A stretch of DNA of 64,000 nt, from positions 124,001 to 188,000 of the forward strand of contig JADJWD010000004.1 in the NCBI GenBank assembly GCA_016716535.1, written 5' to 3'. Positions within the stretch are counted from its first letter, which is position 1. The number at the start of each line of letters is the position of its first letter. Position numbers and translations under genes: made by a program. Origin of the DNA: Betaproteobacteria bacterium (GTDB lineage Bacteria; Pseudomonadota; Gammaproteobacteria; Burkholderiales; Burkholderiaceae_C). The notes under the pieces were generated by a model, which saw nothing but the letters and a program-made list of their open reading frames with translations, was not told where the DNA came from and did no database searches. Positions 16,300 through 24,338 of the stretch are shown here, piece by piece.

Positions 16300-16629
16300 T
16301 CAGCCGGAGTGGCTCGCCAGCTTGCTCAGCCCCTCGGCCACCTCACTCGCAGACTGCGGCCGCACGGCGCGCGCCTGCTCGACGCCGTCGCGCAGGAAGA
16401 CGAGCGTCGGCCACAGCTTGACGCGGAACGAGCGGCCGAGCGGCTGCCCCGGGCCGTCGTAGACCTTGACGTGCGGCACGCCGGGGTGCGCGGCGAGCGC
16501 CTCCTCGACGTGCGGCTGCGCGCGCCGGCAGAAGCCGCACATCGGGCTGCCGAACTCCAGCAGCAGCGGGCCGCGGCGGGCTTCGATGTCGGCGCGGGTG
16601 GGCTCGGTGGTTTCGAACGGCGTGCTCAT
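16300..16629 (-). CDS. Thioredoxin-like protein with CGFC active site
   Basis: 109-residue cytoplasmic thioredoxin-fold protein. The active-site motif is MCGFC (residues 36-40) in place of WCGPC. The cis-proline is in KLWPTLVFLRDG (about residue 80), followed by the closing helix. CGFC is unusual for housekeeping thioredoxin and suggests a specialised reductant or hydroperoxide-resistance role. No signal peptide is present. The start at 16629 puts the thioredoxin core at the expected distance; a longer open frame begins at 16722 with an implausible Arg-rich leader. Convergent with the VOC gene. Confidence 0.85.
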   Translation of the reverse strand: MSTPFETTEPTRADIEARRGPLLLEFGSPMCGFCRRAQPHVEEALAAHPGVPHVKVYDGPGQPLGRSFRVKLWPTLVFLRDGVEQARAVRPQSASEVAEGLSKLASHSG

Positions 16630-16722
16630 GCCGTGCATGCTAGTGCCGCCGCGTGCGCCCACCCTGCGGGTACGGATTCGCACCGATTCCCGGCCAACCC
16701 AGGGCGGCCAGCGCGGTTGCAT

Positions 16723-17014
16723 TCATGTCGGCTCGCCCGGAAGGTCGGGGCCGAGACCGTCTACCCGGTCGCTGCGGGCGCGGGCCAGCGTGATGAGCGC
16801 CACAAGCGCGGCTGCGGTGACGTCGAAGCTGGCACAGAAGCCCGGCCACGCCCCGGGCACGCCACTGTTGTGCACGAGGTGGTGGTGGACGGTGTCCATC
16901 ACGCCATGCCCGCCCAGCGCGACGACCGCGATCCAAGCGCTGCGCTTGAAGCCGGCTACCGCTCCGACGATGAAGACGGCCGCGATGGCCGCCTCGAACG
17001 CGGGCTGCTTTCGC
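16723..17014 (-). pseudogene. Remnant of a small integral membrane protein (C-terminal part only)
   Basis: The minus strand encodes about 80 residues of convincing membrane protein: a helix AAIAAVFIVGAVAGFKRSAW, then IAVVALGGHGVMDTVHHHLV, then NSGVPGAWPGFCASFDVTAAALVAL. The pattern GHGxxDxxH...NPGVPxWWPxFC is that of a conserved bacterial membrane protein of unknown function. Upstream of about 17014 the same frame turns into low-complexity Arg/Ser/Pro sequence overlapping the repeat array, with no plausible start or first helices. The N-terminal half therefore seems to be missing, and a decayed gene is the simplest reading. Confidence 0.5.
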
Positions 17015-17098
17015 CTGGGTGCACTTTCGGTGCTCGAAGCGGTCGGCGACAGCGGCGAGCGCCCAGCGGTTGAGATCCGTCCGGCAAGTGTCCTGGCA

Positions 17099-17252
17099 GG
17101 CGATCGAACGGGCGAGAGACGGGCGATCGAACCGCGGAGGCCGGGGAACCGGCTCCACGTTGTGCACGAAGACGGCCCGGCCCGATGCGGTGGCACGGCT
17201 GGGGTCGGTCGATCGCCGGGGCCGGTCGATCAGCGTCACCGCTCGGTCGATC
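17099..17252. repeat. Array of five GATCGA-type motifs upstream of the metallothionein-like gene
   Basis: Two GGCGATCGAAC elements (starting 17099 and 17122) are followed by three CGGTCGATC elements (17206-17214, 17223-17231, 17244-17252). The latter are near-reverse-complements of the former. The last copy lies 125 bp before the metallothionein-like start codon. They are the only notable content of the 17015-17376 gap and look like clustered regulator sites. Confidence 0.55.
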
Positions 17253-17376
17253 GGCCGGCCCCCTCCCGCCCTTGGGACAACCGTTCGTCTCATCGGCCTG
17301 TCCACGCTTCCCGCCGGCGCCGACAGTGCGGGCCATCGAAGACATCCCGTCGTCGACACAACCCCAAGGAACCCAC

Positions 17377-17568
17377 ATGAACGCCAACCAGCAAACTCCG
17401 TGCAGCTGCGCCGCCTGTCCTGGCACCGGCTGCCTCTGCGGCTGCCAGCGAGCCGCCGCGCAGACGGCCGCCCAGGGCGTCTGCGGCGCGCAATGCGCCT
17501 GCGGCCCGCAGTGCCAGTGCGACACCTCGTGCCGGTGTGGCGCCGGCGCCAACTGCGCCCAAGCCTGA
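17377..17568 (+). CDS. Metallothionein-like Cys-rich protein
   Basis: 63-residue protein with 14 cysteines in CxC and CxxC spacing (CSCAACPGTGCLCGC, then QCACGPQCQC and SCRCGAGANC), few hydrophobic residues and no aromatic residues. This is the composition of bacterial metallothioneins, which bind Zn, Cd, Cu or Hg through thiolate clusters. The Shine-Dalgarno AAGGA lies 6 bp before the ATG at 17377. It is followed after 19 bp by the DUF2938 gene and preceded by an array of repeated motifs, suggesting regulated expression. It does not resemble cyanobacterial SmtA closely, and metal preference cannot be predicted. Confidence 0.85.
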   Translation: MNANQQTPCSCAACPGTGCLCGCQRAAAQTAAQGVCGAQCACGPQCQCDTSCRCGAGANCAQA

Positions 17569-17587
17569 CGGCCCCAGGAAGCGGCCC

Positions 17588-18079
17588 GTGAACACCTACG
17601 TCCTGGCCTACCTCGGCGGCATCGTCGGCGCCATGCTCATGGACATCACCGAGGCGCTCGTGGCCCGGGCCGGTCTCACCAGCGGCGTCAGCGTTGTGCT
17701 GGTAGGCCGCTGGGCGCTGGGCCTGCTGCGCGGGCAATGGACACACACCGACATTGCCCGCTCGCCGGCCCGGCCGGGCGAGGTGCACATGGGCTGGGCC
17801 TTCCACTTCCTCGTCGGCGGCGGCGGCGTGGCCTTGCTCTACGCTGGATGGCTGCAAGCCGCCGGCTGGATGCTGCCCACGCAGCGCCTCTGGGGCGGCC
17901 TGGCCTTCGGCGCGGTCACCTCGCTGCTGCCCTGGCTGCTGCTGCTGCCGGCCTTCGGCTGGGGCTGGTTCGGGCGGCGCGGGCCCAGGGGTGCCAACGC
18001 CCTTCTCGCCAGCATGGTGTCGCACCTGCCTTATGGGCTCGGCGTCGGTGCCGTCATGGCGCTGGGCTCCGGCCACTAG
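17588..18079 (+). CDS. DUF2938-family membrane protein
   Basis: 163-residue protein with four to five hydrophobic segments: YLGGIVGAMLMDITEALVAR at residues 5-24, a central GWAFHFLVGGGGVALLYAGW, then LWGGLAFGAVTSLLPWLLLLPAFGWG and SHLPYGLGVGAVMALG. The order MDxTE...GRW...HxxVG matches DUF2938. Function is unknown for the family. The start is GTG at 17588 with AGGAAG upstream. It follows the metallothionein-like gene by 19 bp and is probably cotranscribed with it. Confidence 0.8.
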   Translation: MNTYVLAYLGGIVGAMLMDITEALVARAGLTSGVSVVLVGRWALGLLRGQWTHTDIARSPARPGEVHMGWAFHFLVGGGGVALLYAGWLQAAGWMLPTQRLWGGLAFGAVTSLLPWLLLLPAFGWGWFGRRGPRGANALLASMVSHLPYGLGVGAVMALGSGH

Positions 18080-18192
18080 CAGCAGGCCACAAACGGCGCG
18101 CTCGCGCCTGCCGTCATCGACTGCTTGGCACGTTCAGTCGCCGACCCTACAGTCAGTCGGACCGCGAGCCCTCGAGCGACGACGCCGCACCC

Positions 18193-19275
18193 ATGTACCT
18201 GTCCTCGACTCCCCGCACCGGGCCTTGGTCGCGCAGCCCGGGCGGCACCGTTCAGCTCGTCGCTGCCTCCGCCGTGGCGTGGGCCTTTGCCGGGACACTG
18301 CTGTACATCCTGGCGCCCGGCCTCGAGACCCTTCCCCGGCTGCTCGTGTTCTCCGAATGCGTGGGCCTGACGATGGTCGCCTGCGTGCTGCTGCTTCAGC
18401 GCCAGCGCCGCCTGGAACGCCTGCCTGCCGGGACGCGCTGGCTGCTCACCGGCGTGATCGCCATTCCCATCGGCTACCTGCTCGGTCACCAAATCGCCTT
18501 CCTGTTGCTGGGCGAACCAATGCGCATGGTGGGCTTCCACCATGTCAGCGTCGGCCCGCTGCTGTTCACGGTGCTGGTGGGCGGCCTGGGGCTGCGGCAC
18601 TTCGCCACGCGCGAACAGCTGGCGAAGGAGGCTGCCGCTCGCGCCGAGGCCCAGCGCTTGGCGCTCGAGGCGCAGTTGCGCCTGCTGCGCACACAGCTCG
18701 AGCCGCACATGCTCTTCAATACCCTGGCCAACCTGCGCGGGCTGGTGCGCGAGGACGCCGACCGCGCCGAGACGATGATCGACCGGCTCATCGTCTACCT
18801 GCGCGGCACGCTGGCCGCGTCGCAGACCGAAGCGGTGCCGCTGGGGCGCGAGTTCACCCAGCTGCGCGCGTACCTGGAGATCATGGCGCTGCGCATGGGG
18901 CCGCGCCTGACCTGGCGGCTAGACCTGCCCGCCGCGCTGGAGGCCACACCGGTGCCACCGATGCTGCTGCAGCCGTTGGTAGAGAACGCCATCAAGCACG
19001 GGCTCGAGCCCAAGGTCGGGCCAGGCCACATCGAGGTGATCGCGCGTGCCACCGACACCGGCATCGAGATCCGCGTCGACGACAACGGCCTCGGCCTGCC
19101 CGTGCGCGATCAGGTGGAGTCCAAGGACGACGGCTCGGCACGCGCCGAAAGCTCGGGCTACGGCCTGCGGCACGTGCGCGAGCGGCTGCAGGCGATGTTC
19201 GGCGCGGCGGCGCGGCTCGATCTCGAGCCGCTTCAGCCCGGCGGTGTGCGCTCCGTCGTCTTCCTGCCCACCTGA
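18193..19275 (+). CDS. LytS-type sensor histidine kinase
   Basis: 360-residue membrane kinase. There are four hydrophobic segments in the first 140 residues, then a coiled linker (REQLAKEAAARAEAQRLALEAQLRLL) and the His_kinase phosphorylation motif QLEPHMLFNTLANLR near residue 170. The ATPase domain follows, with N-box ENAIKHGLEP, DDNGLGLP and GYGLRHVRERL. The Q-L-x-P-H-x-L-F-N box is diagnostic of the LytS/YehU family, which pairs with LytTR regulators. Its partner starts 27 bp downstream. The short sensor region suggests sensing within or near the membrane. Signal unknown; neighbours suggest metal or redox stress. Confidence 0.92.
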   Translation: MYLSSTPRTGPWSRSPGGTVQLVAASAVAWAFAGTLLYILAPGLETLPRLLVFSECVGLTMVACVLLLQRQRRLERLPAGTRWLLTGVIAIPIGYLLGHQIAFLLLGEPMRMVGFHHVSVGPLLFTVLVGGLGLRHFATREQLAKEAAARAEAQRLALEAQLRLLRTQLEPHMLFNTLANLRGLVREDADRAETMIDRLIVYLRGTLAASQTEAVPLGREFTQLRAYLEIMALRMGPRLTWRLDLPAALEATPVPPMLLQPLVENAIKHGLEPKVGPGHIEVIARATDTGIEIRVDDNGLGLPVRDQVESKDDGSARAESSGYGLRHVRERLQAMFGAAARLDLEPLQPGGVRSVVFLPT

Positions 19276-19302
19276 GCGCGCCCGCGCAGAGAAAGATCCC
19301 GC

Positions 19303-20115
19303 ATGACCGACGACCGCCGCCCGACCGCCGTGATCGCCGAGGACGAGCCGGTGCTCGCGCGCACGCTCGCCCGACTGCTCGAGCAGGCCTGGCCCGAGCT
19401 GCGCATCGCGGGCGTCGCCGACGACGGGTTGCGTGCCACCGAGCTGGCACTGGCCGAGGCGCCCGACGTCGTGTTCCTCGACATCAAGATGCCCGGGCGC
19501 AACGGCATCGAGGTGGCCGAGGCCGTGGCTGACGACTGGCCCGACGAGCGTCCCGAGCCGCTCTTCGTGTTCGTCACGGCCTTCGACGAGTTCGCGGTCT
19601 CGGCCTTCGAGCGCGCCGCGGTGGACTATCTGCTCAAGCCCGCCACCGTCGAGCGCCTGCAGCAGACGGTGTTGCGGCTGAAGGCCAGGCTCGCCGCCCG
19701 CACCGCGCCCCCGGAGGCGGGGGAGCGCGCCGCGCTGATCCAGCGCGTGCAGTCCATCGCACTGCCGGCCACCGCGGCCGGGACCGGTGAGCGCATCAAG
19801 GTCATCCGCGCCGGCGTGGGCAACACCGTGCGCATGATCCCGGTGGCCGAGGTGGTGTGCTTCGAGGCCACGGAGAAGTACGTCAACGTCGTCACGCCGA
19901 GCGGCGAAGCGCTCGTGCGCCTGAGCCTGCGCGAGCTGATGACCCGCATCGACTCGAACGACTTCATCCAGGTGCACCGCAGCGTGATGGTGAACTCGAG
20001 CGCCATCCTGAGCGCGACTCGGGACGAGAACGGGCACTACAGCCTGGCCGTGCGCGGCCTGCAGCGGCCGCTGAAGGTGAGCCGCGCCTTCGGGCACCTG
20101 TTCCGGCCGATGTAG
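19303..20115 (+). CDS. LytTR-family response regulator
   Basis: 270 residues. The receiver domain (about 8-125) contains the acidic pocket AEDEP (12-16), the phosphoacceptor Asp60 in VVFLDIKMPGRNG, and FVTAFDEFAVSAFERAAVDYLLKP. A linker leads to a C-terminal LytTR DNA-binding domain (about 165-268) with IPVAEVVCFEATEKYVNVVT, LRELMTRIDSNDFIQVHRSVMVN and a closing LKVSRAFGHLFRP. LytTR proteins bind pairs of short direct repeats. It is cotranscribed with the LytS kinase. Probable targets are the flanking metallothionein-like and YtkA/peroxidase genes, whose upstream regions both contain repeated CGGTCG-type motifs; this is inference. Confidence 0.93.
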   Translation: MTDDRRPTAVIAEDEPVLARTLARLLEQAWPELRIAGVADDGLRATELALAEAPDVVFLDIKMPGRNGIEVAEAVADDWPDERPEPLFVFVTAFDEFAVSAFERAAVDYLLKPATVERLQQTVLRLKARLAARTAPPEAGERAALIQRVQSIALPATAAGTGERIKVIRAGVGNTVRMIPVAEVVCFEATEKYVNVVTPSGEALVRLSLRELMTRIDSNDFIQVHRSVMVNSSAILSATRDENGHYSLAVRGLQRPLKVSRAFGHLFRPM

Positions 20116-20129
20116 CTCGAAGCCATCTC

Positions 20130-20150
20130 CGGGCCCGGGCCTCGGGCCCG
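20130..20150 (+). terminator. Possible terminator hairpin after the LytTR gene
   Basis: A 7-bp perfect GC stem, CGGGCCC and GGGCCCG, with a 7-nt loop, starts 15 bp after the response-regulator stop. No U-tract follows, so termination is plausible but unproven. Confidence 0.45.
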
Positions 20151-20322
20151 TGCGTGCCCGCGCATCAGGGCCGCGCGCGCTCGGGCTTCGCCGACCACCG
20201 CCGCAGCCAGCTGCAAGAGACCCAGCGTCGACGGGGCGCCCGCAGCGGCGCGGGGTCGGTGCGGCCAGACCCCGCGGCGGAGCACTTGGGCCGCGCCGGC
20301 CGGCGGCGCCGACTCGACCATT

Positions 20323-20369
20323 CGGTCGGCAGAACCGACCGCCGCCGGACGCCGGCGAACCATCGGTCG
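20323..20369. promoter_or_regulatory. Inverted and direct CGGTCG repeats upstream of the YtkA-like gene
   Basis: An inverted repeat, CGGTCGG-CAGAA-CCGACCG (20323-20341), plus a second TCGGTCG copy (20363-20369), lie 110-155 bp before the YtkA-like start. They share the CGGTCG core with the array before the metallothionein-like gene. This is the only structure I see in the 20151-20478 gap. Confidence 0.4.
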
Positions 20370-20478
20370 CCCGCTGCTGTTGCTCGGACGCCGCGCCCGC
20401 GACAGTGCGTCCATCCCGCTGCGGCATCGCCCGCCGGGCAAGACCCTTCGCCAACCCGTCACGCCACCCGGATTCGCC

Positions 20479-20916
20479 ATGAACCGTTTCATTGCCACCA
20501 CGCTCTCGATCGCCGCCCTGGCGACCACCACGGCCTGCATGTCGCCTCCGCAGGATCTGGACCTGGCCCTGACGCGGCCGAGCGTCGACAACAAGTACGT
20601 CGTCACCCTGCAGCCGCCGGCCAAGCCCGCGGCCATCAACCAGCTCCATGCCTGGCAGATGAAGATCGCGACCCCTGCCGGCGCGCCTGTGCCCAACGCG
20701 CGCATCAAGGTCGACGGCGGCATGCCCCAGCATGGCCACGGCCTGCCCACGCGGCCGCAGGTGACGCGCGAACTGCCCGACGGCGGCTACTTGATCGAAG
20801 GCATGAAGTTCAGCATGACCGGCTGGTGGGAAATCAAGCTCGCCATCGAAGGCACCGCCGGCGCCGACCGAGTGACCTTCAACACCGTGGTGGCCGAAAG
20901 CACTCCGGGCCGCTGA
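20479..20916 (+). CDS. YtkA-like (FixH-type) periplasmic lipoprotein
   Basis: 145-residue exported protein. The signal peptide ends in LATTTAC, a weak lipobox, so lipidation at Cys21 is possible. The mature domain is the immunoglobulin-like YtkA/FixH fold: LHAWQMKIATPAGAPVPNA, then the hallmark MPQHGHGLPTRPQVT near residues 77-91, then GMKFSMTGWWEIKLAI. YtkA-like proteins often accompany copper handling and cytochrome c maturation. It lies 35 bp before the di-heme peroxidase gene, so the two probably form an operon, supporting a periplasmic metal or redox role. Confidence 0.82.
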   Translation: MNRFIATTLSIAALATTTACMSPPQDLDLALTRPSVDNKYVVTLQPPAKPAAINQLHAWQMKIATPAGAPVPNARIKVDGGMPQHGHGLPTRPQVTRELPDGGYLIEGMKFSMTGWWEIKLAIEGTAGADRVTFNTVVAESTPGR

Positions 20917-20951
20917 AGCGGCTTCCGGTTGCCCACCCCGAGGAGACGACG

Positions 20952-22247
20952 ATGCGCAGACTTCAATCGATGGCCAGGATGCTCGCCACCACCGCGGCCG
21001 CCCTGGGTGGCGCACTGACGGTGACGCTGGCCGATGCCGGCGAGCCGCCACTCGCGGGCCGAATGCGCTGGAGTGCCGAGGAGAAGGCCGTGCTGGCTTC
21101 GCTGAGCCTCGAGCGCCTGCCACCGGTGCCGGCGGACCCGTCGAACGCAGTGGAGCGGCTACCCGCCGCCATCGAACTCGGCCGGCGCCTCTTCGACGAC
21201 ACCCGCCTCAGCCGCAACGGTGCCGTCGCCTGCGCCACCTGCCACGACCCGGCCAAGCAGTTCCAGGATGGCCTGCCGGTGAGTCAGGGCGTGGGCACGG
21301 GCTCGCGACGTGCGATGCCCATCGTCGGCGCCGGCCATGCCACCTGGCTCTTCTGGGATGGCCGCAAGGACAGCCTGTGGGCGCAGGCGCTAGGCCCGCT
21401 GGAAGATGCGGTGGAGCACGGCACCAACCGCACGCGGGTGGCACATCGCGTGGCCCTCGATCATCGCGTCGCCTACGAGGCCGCCTTCGGCCCGCTGCCA
21501 CGGCTCGAGGGTCTGCCGGGTGATGCCGGCCCCCTGGGCGATGCGGCCGAGCGGGCGGCCTGGCAGGCGATGGACAGGCGCCGGCGCGAGGACGTTTCGC
21601 GCGTCTTCGCCAACGTGGGCAAGGCCATCGCCGCCTACGAGAAGACGCTGCCACACGCGCCCACGCGCCTGGACCGCTACCTCGACGCGGTGCAGCGGGG
21701 CGACCGCAACGCCGGCGACCTGCTGCGAGCCGACGAGACCCGCGGCCTGCGCCTGTTCATCGGCAAGGCGCAGTGCGTGAGCTGCCACCAGGGGCCGCTG
21801 TTCACCGACCAGCAGTTCCACAACACGGGCGTCCCATCGCGCGATGCTGCGCGCCCCGACCGTGGGCGCGCCGCTGCCACTTCGGCCGTGCTTGCCGACG
21901 AGTTCAACTGCCTGGGGCCGTTCAGCGATGCCCGGCCCGACCAGTGCCAGGAGCTGCGCTTCATGGTCACCCACGACCCGTCGCTCGACGGCGCATTCAA
22001 GACGCCCGGATTGCGCGGCGTGGCCGACCGGGCGCCATACATGCACGCCGGACAGTTGGCGACGCTGGAACAGGTGGTGCGCCACTACGTCGCGGCGCCG
22101 CATCCCGCAGTAGGCCATTCCGAACTGACGCACCGTCATGACGGCGCCGCCGCACCGAAGCATGCAGAGCGGCCGCCGATCGAGCTGAGCGACGCCGAGA
22201 TCGCCGACATGACGAGCTTTCTTCGCACGCTGAGCGTGCAACGGTGA
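20952..22247 (+). CDS. Di-heme cytochrome c peroxidase/MauG-family protein
   Basis: 431-residue periplasmic protein with a signal peptide (residues 1-29). Two c-type heme motifs are present: CATCH (94-98) and CVSCH (about 275-279). Around them are family sequences GRRLFDDTRLSRNGAVACATCH, FWDGRKDSLWAQALGPLEDAVEHG and, near the C-terminus, FKTPGLRGVADRAPYMHAGQLATLEQVVRHY. Members reduce hydrogen peroxide or, like MauG, catalyse oxidative protein modification. It has a His-rich insertion near residue 395 (HSELTHRHDG). Its AGGAG Shine-Dalgarno precedes the ATG. Cotranscription with the YtkA-like gene is likely. Confidence 0.92.
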   Translation: MRRLQSMARMLATTAAALGGALTVTLADAGEPPLAGRMRWSAEEKAVLASLSLERLPPVPADPSNAVERLPAAIELGRRLFDDTRLSRNGAVACATCHDPAKQFQDGLPVSQGVGTGSRRAMPIVGAGHATWLFWDGRKDSLWAQALGPLEDAVEHGTNRTRVAHRVALDHRVAYEAAFGPLPRLEGLPGDAGPLGDAAERAAWQAMDRRRREDVSRVFANVGKAIAAYEKTLPHAPTRLDRYLDAVQRGDRNAGDLLRADETRGLRLFIGKAQCVSCHQGPLFTDQQFHNTGVPSRDAARPDRGRAAATSAVLADEFNCLGPFSDARPDQCQELRFMVTHDPSLDGAFKTPGLRGVADRAPYMHAGQLATLEQVVRHYVAAPHPAVGHSELTHRHDGAAAPKHAERPPIELSDAEIADMTSFLRTLSVQR

Positions 22248-22447
22248 TCGATCCGGGCGCTACCGCTCCCTGTGCGGCCTGCTTGTCGCGCGGGGGCCCG
22301 GTATCGGCTCTCGGCCGGTAGCCGTCGCTCCAACTCACGCCACCGAGGCCCCGCACTCACTCTCGAGCCTCTGAGCGCCGCAGAGGCGCTCCATCGCCGA
22401 ACAGAAAGGGACGCCGACGCGTCCCTTTCCGCAGCCCGCCCGCCCCC

Positions 22448-23476
22448 TCAGGGCTTGATCCTGCTGCTGAACTGGTTCGTGAACGCGTCGGCCACCGCGA
22501 ACGGCCGCTCGGGCTTGTTGCTCGCGAAGGTGATGTCCATCGTCTTTTGCATCAGCTCGGGCTCGATCCAGCCCAGGCCGTGTTTCGCCGAGCGCTCGGT
22601 GACGCACAGGTCGAGGATCTGCGGCATCGTCGCCAGCAGCGTGTTGCGGTCCAGGCCCGGCACCGCCTCGACCATCGCGTCGATCGACGCCGCCGGGCTC
22701 GCCTTGGCGTCGCGCCAGCCCTTGTGCGTGGCGCGCAGGAAGCGCTCGATCAGCTTCGGATTCTTCTTGATCAGCTCGTTGTTGACGAAGTAGGTGTGGC
22801 CGTAGATCGGCAGCCCGAAGTCGGCCCACAAGAGGTGCCCGACATCGCCTTTGCCGAGCACCTTCTCCCAGATCGCGTAGCTGGTGTACAGGTCGAACGA
22901 GGCGTCGACCTCGTTGGCCGCGACGATGGCCTGCTTGCCCTCGGGCTTGACGTTGACCAGCGTCACCGCGTCGGGCGCGATGCCGTGCATCGCCGCGAAG
23001 GCCGGCCAGAGCACGCGGTGCGAGTCGGCCGGCGGCACGGCGATCTTCTTGCCGACGAGGTCCTTGGGCGAACGGATGTTGGCGCCCTTCCTGAAGAAGA
23101 CGTTGTTGCCGGCCTTGTCGTAGACGACCGCCACCATGCGCAGGTTGGCGCCCTTGCTGATCGCCGTCAGCACCGTCGGCGCGTCGGAGATGCCGACGTC
23201 GGCCTGGCCGAGGTCGATCTTCTTGGCGCTGTCGGCCGAGCCGCTGCCGCGCAGCACCGTGAGGTCGATGCCTTCTTCCTTGAAGTAGCCCTTCTTCAGC
23301 GCCAGGTAGATCGGCGAGTGGTCGGCGAGGTGGAACCAGTTGAGCTGCAACTGCACCTTGTCGGGCGCCTGCGCGCGCAGCGGCGCCGCGGCGAGCGCCG
23401 CCGCGCCGGCGGCGACGGTGGCCAGCGCACGCCGCCGCGAAGGGTTGGCGGCCTCGACACATTCGGGACGATTCAT
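22448..23476 (-). CDS. ABC transporter substrate-binding protein (NMT1/SsuA-like)
   Basis: 342 residues. The N-terminus NPSRRRALATVAAGAAALAA has a twin-arginine-like pattern with cleavage near LRAQA, so Tat export is possible. The mature protein begins KVQLQLNWFHLADHSPIYLALKKGYFKEEGIDLTV, the standard opening of the taurine/sulfonate/thiamin-precursor SBP family. It continues with GQADVGISDAPTVLTAISKGANLRMVAV and a hinge SPKDLVGKKIAVP. It is the last gene of a leftward operon with two permeases, one ATPase and two catabolic enzymes. Ligand unknown; no sulfonate-utilisation genes (ssuD, tauD) are nearby. Confidence 0.88.
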   Translation of the reverse strand: MNRPECVEAANPSRRRALATVAAGAAALAAAPLRAQAPDKVQLQLNWFHLADHSPIYLALKKGYFKEEGIDLTVLRGSGSADSAKKIDLGQADVGISDAPTVLTAISKGANLRMVAVVYDKAGNNVFFRKGANIRSPKDLVGKKIAVPPADSHRVLWPAFAAMHGIAPDAVTLVNVKPEGKQAIVAANEVDASFDLYTSYAIWEKVLGKGDVGHLLWADFGLPIYGHTYFVNNELIKKNPKLIERFLRATHKGWRDAKASPAASIDAMVEAVPGLDRNTLLATMPQILDLCVTERSAKHGLGWIEPELMQKTMDITFASNKPERPFAVADAFTNQFSSRIKP

Positions 23477-23499
23477 CGCGTGGTCTCCTGGCGGGCGGT

Positions 23500-24303
23500 T
23501 CAGTCGGTGCGCTCGTCGCGGTTCGCCCACGGCGCAACGAGGCGCTCGGCCAGCACGACGACGCCGTACAGCGCCAGGCCGAGGGCCGAGATCAGGATCA
23601 GCGAGGCGAAGATCGGCGCCGTCTCCATCGTCACGCCGCTGGTGACGATCAGCGAACCGAGGCCGCGCTCGGAGGCGACGAACTCGCCGACGATGGCGCC
23701 GATGACGCTCATCGTCGCGTTGAGTTTCAGGCCGACGAAGATGTACGGCACCGCGTTCGGGAAGCGGATCTTGCGCAGCACCTGCCAGCGGCTGGCCTTC
23801 AGCGTGCGCACGAGGTCGAGCATCTCGGGCTCGGCGGTCGCGAGGCCCACTGCGGTGTTGACGACCATCGGGAAGAACGCAATCGTCGTGCCGATCAGGA
23901 TGTTCGGCCAGATGCCGTAGCCCAGCCACACCACGAACAGCGGCGCCAGCGCAATCTTGGGCAGCGTGTTGAACAGCACCAGCACCGGCATCACGGTGCG
24001 CAGCAGCAGGTCGTTCCAGACGATCACCACCGCCAGCGCGACGCCGAGCACGGCCGAGAGCGCAAACGCGCCGAGCACGGCGTACAGCGTCGCCAGCAGG
24101 TTGGATGTCCACTGGTAGTTGCTGCGGCCCAGCGCCTGCAGCGCCGCCCACGGCGACGGCAGGATGAACTCCTTGATACCGAATACGACCACGACCAGCT
24201 GCCACAGCCCGACGAGCGCGAGCATGACGAGCAGGCTCGGCACGTAGTACACGATGCGCGCGCCGAGGCCGCGGGCGTCGGGCAGCAGCGGTCGCGTGGC
24301 CAT
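23500..24303 (-). CDS. ABC transporter permease (SsuC/TauC-like)
   Basis: 267-residue inner-membrane permease with six predicted helices and the binding-protein-dependent transport signature EPEMLDLVRTLKASRWQVLRKIRFPNAVPYIFVGLKL (about residues 164-200), which couples to the ATPase. It is typical of the nitrate/sulfonate/taurine subclass. It ends 23 bp before the substrate-binding protein gene. A second permease is encoded in the same operon at 26625, so the operon could serve two importers sharing one ATPase, or a heterodimeric channel. Confidence 0.9.
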   Translation of the reverse strand: MATRPLLPDARGLGARIVYYVPSLLVMLALVGLWQLVVVVFGIKEFILPSPWAALQALGRSNYQWTSNLLATLYAVLGAFALSAVLGVALAVVIVWNDLLLRTVMPVLVLFNTLPKIALAPLFVVWLGYGIWPNILIGTTIAFFPMVVNTAVGLATAEPEMLDLVRTLKASRWQVLRKIRFPNAVPYIFVGLKLNATMSVIGAIVGEFVASERGLGSLIVTSGVTMETAPIFASLILISALGLALYGVVVLAERLVAPWANRDERTD

Positions 24304-24338
24304 CGGCGGTGTTCTCCGCTCGGTTTGTCGGTGCGGCG

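Noticed and set aside
17015..17376. The repeat-rich region as a CRISPR array
   Set aside because: Motifs are only 9-11 bp, vary in orientation and spacing, and have no uniform spacers.
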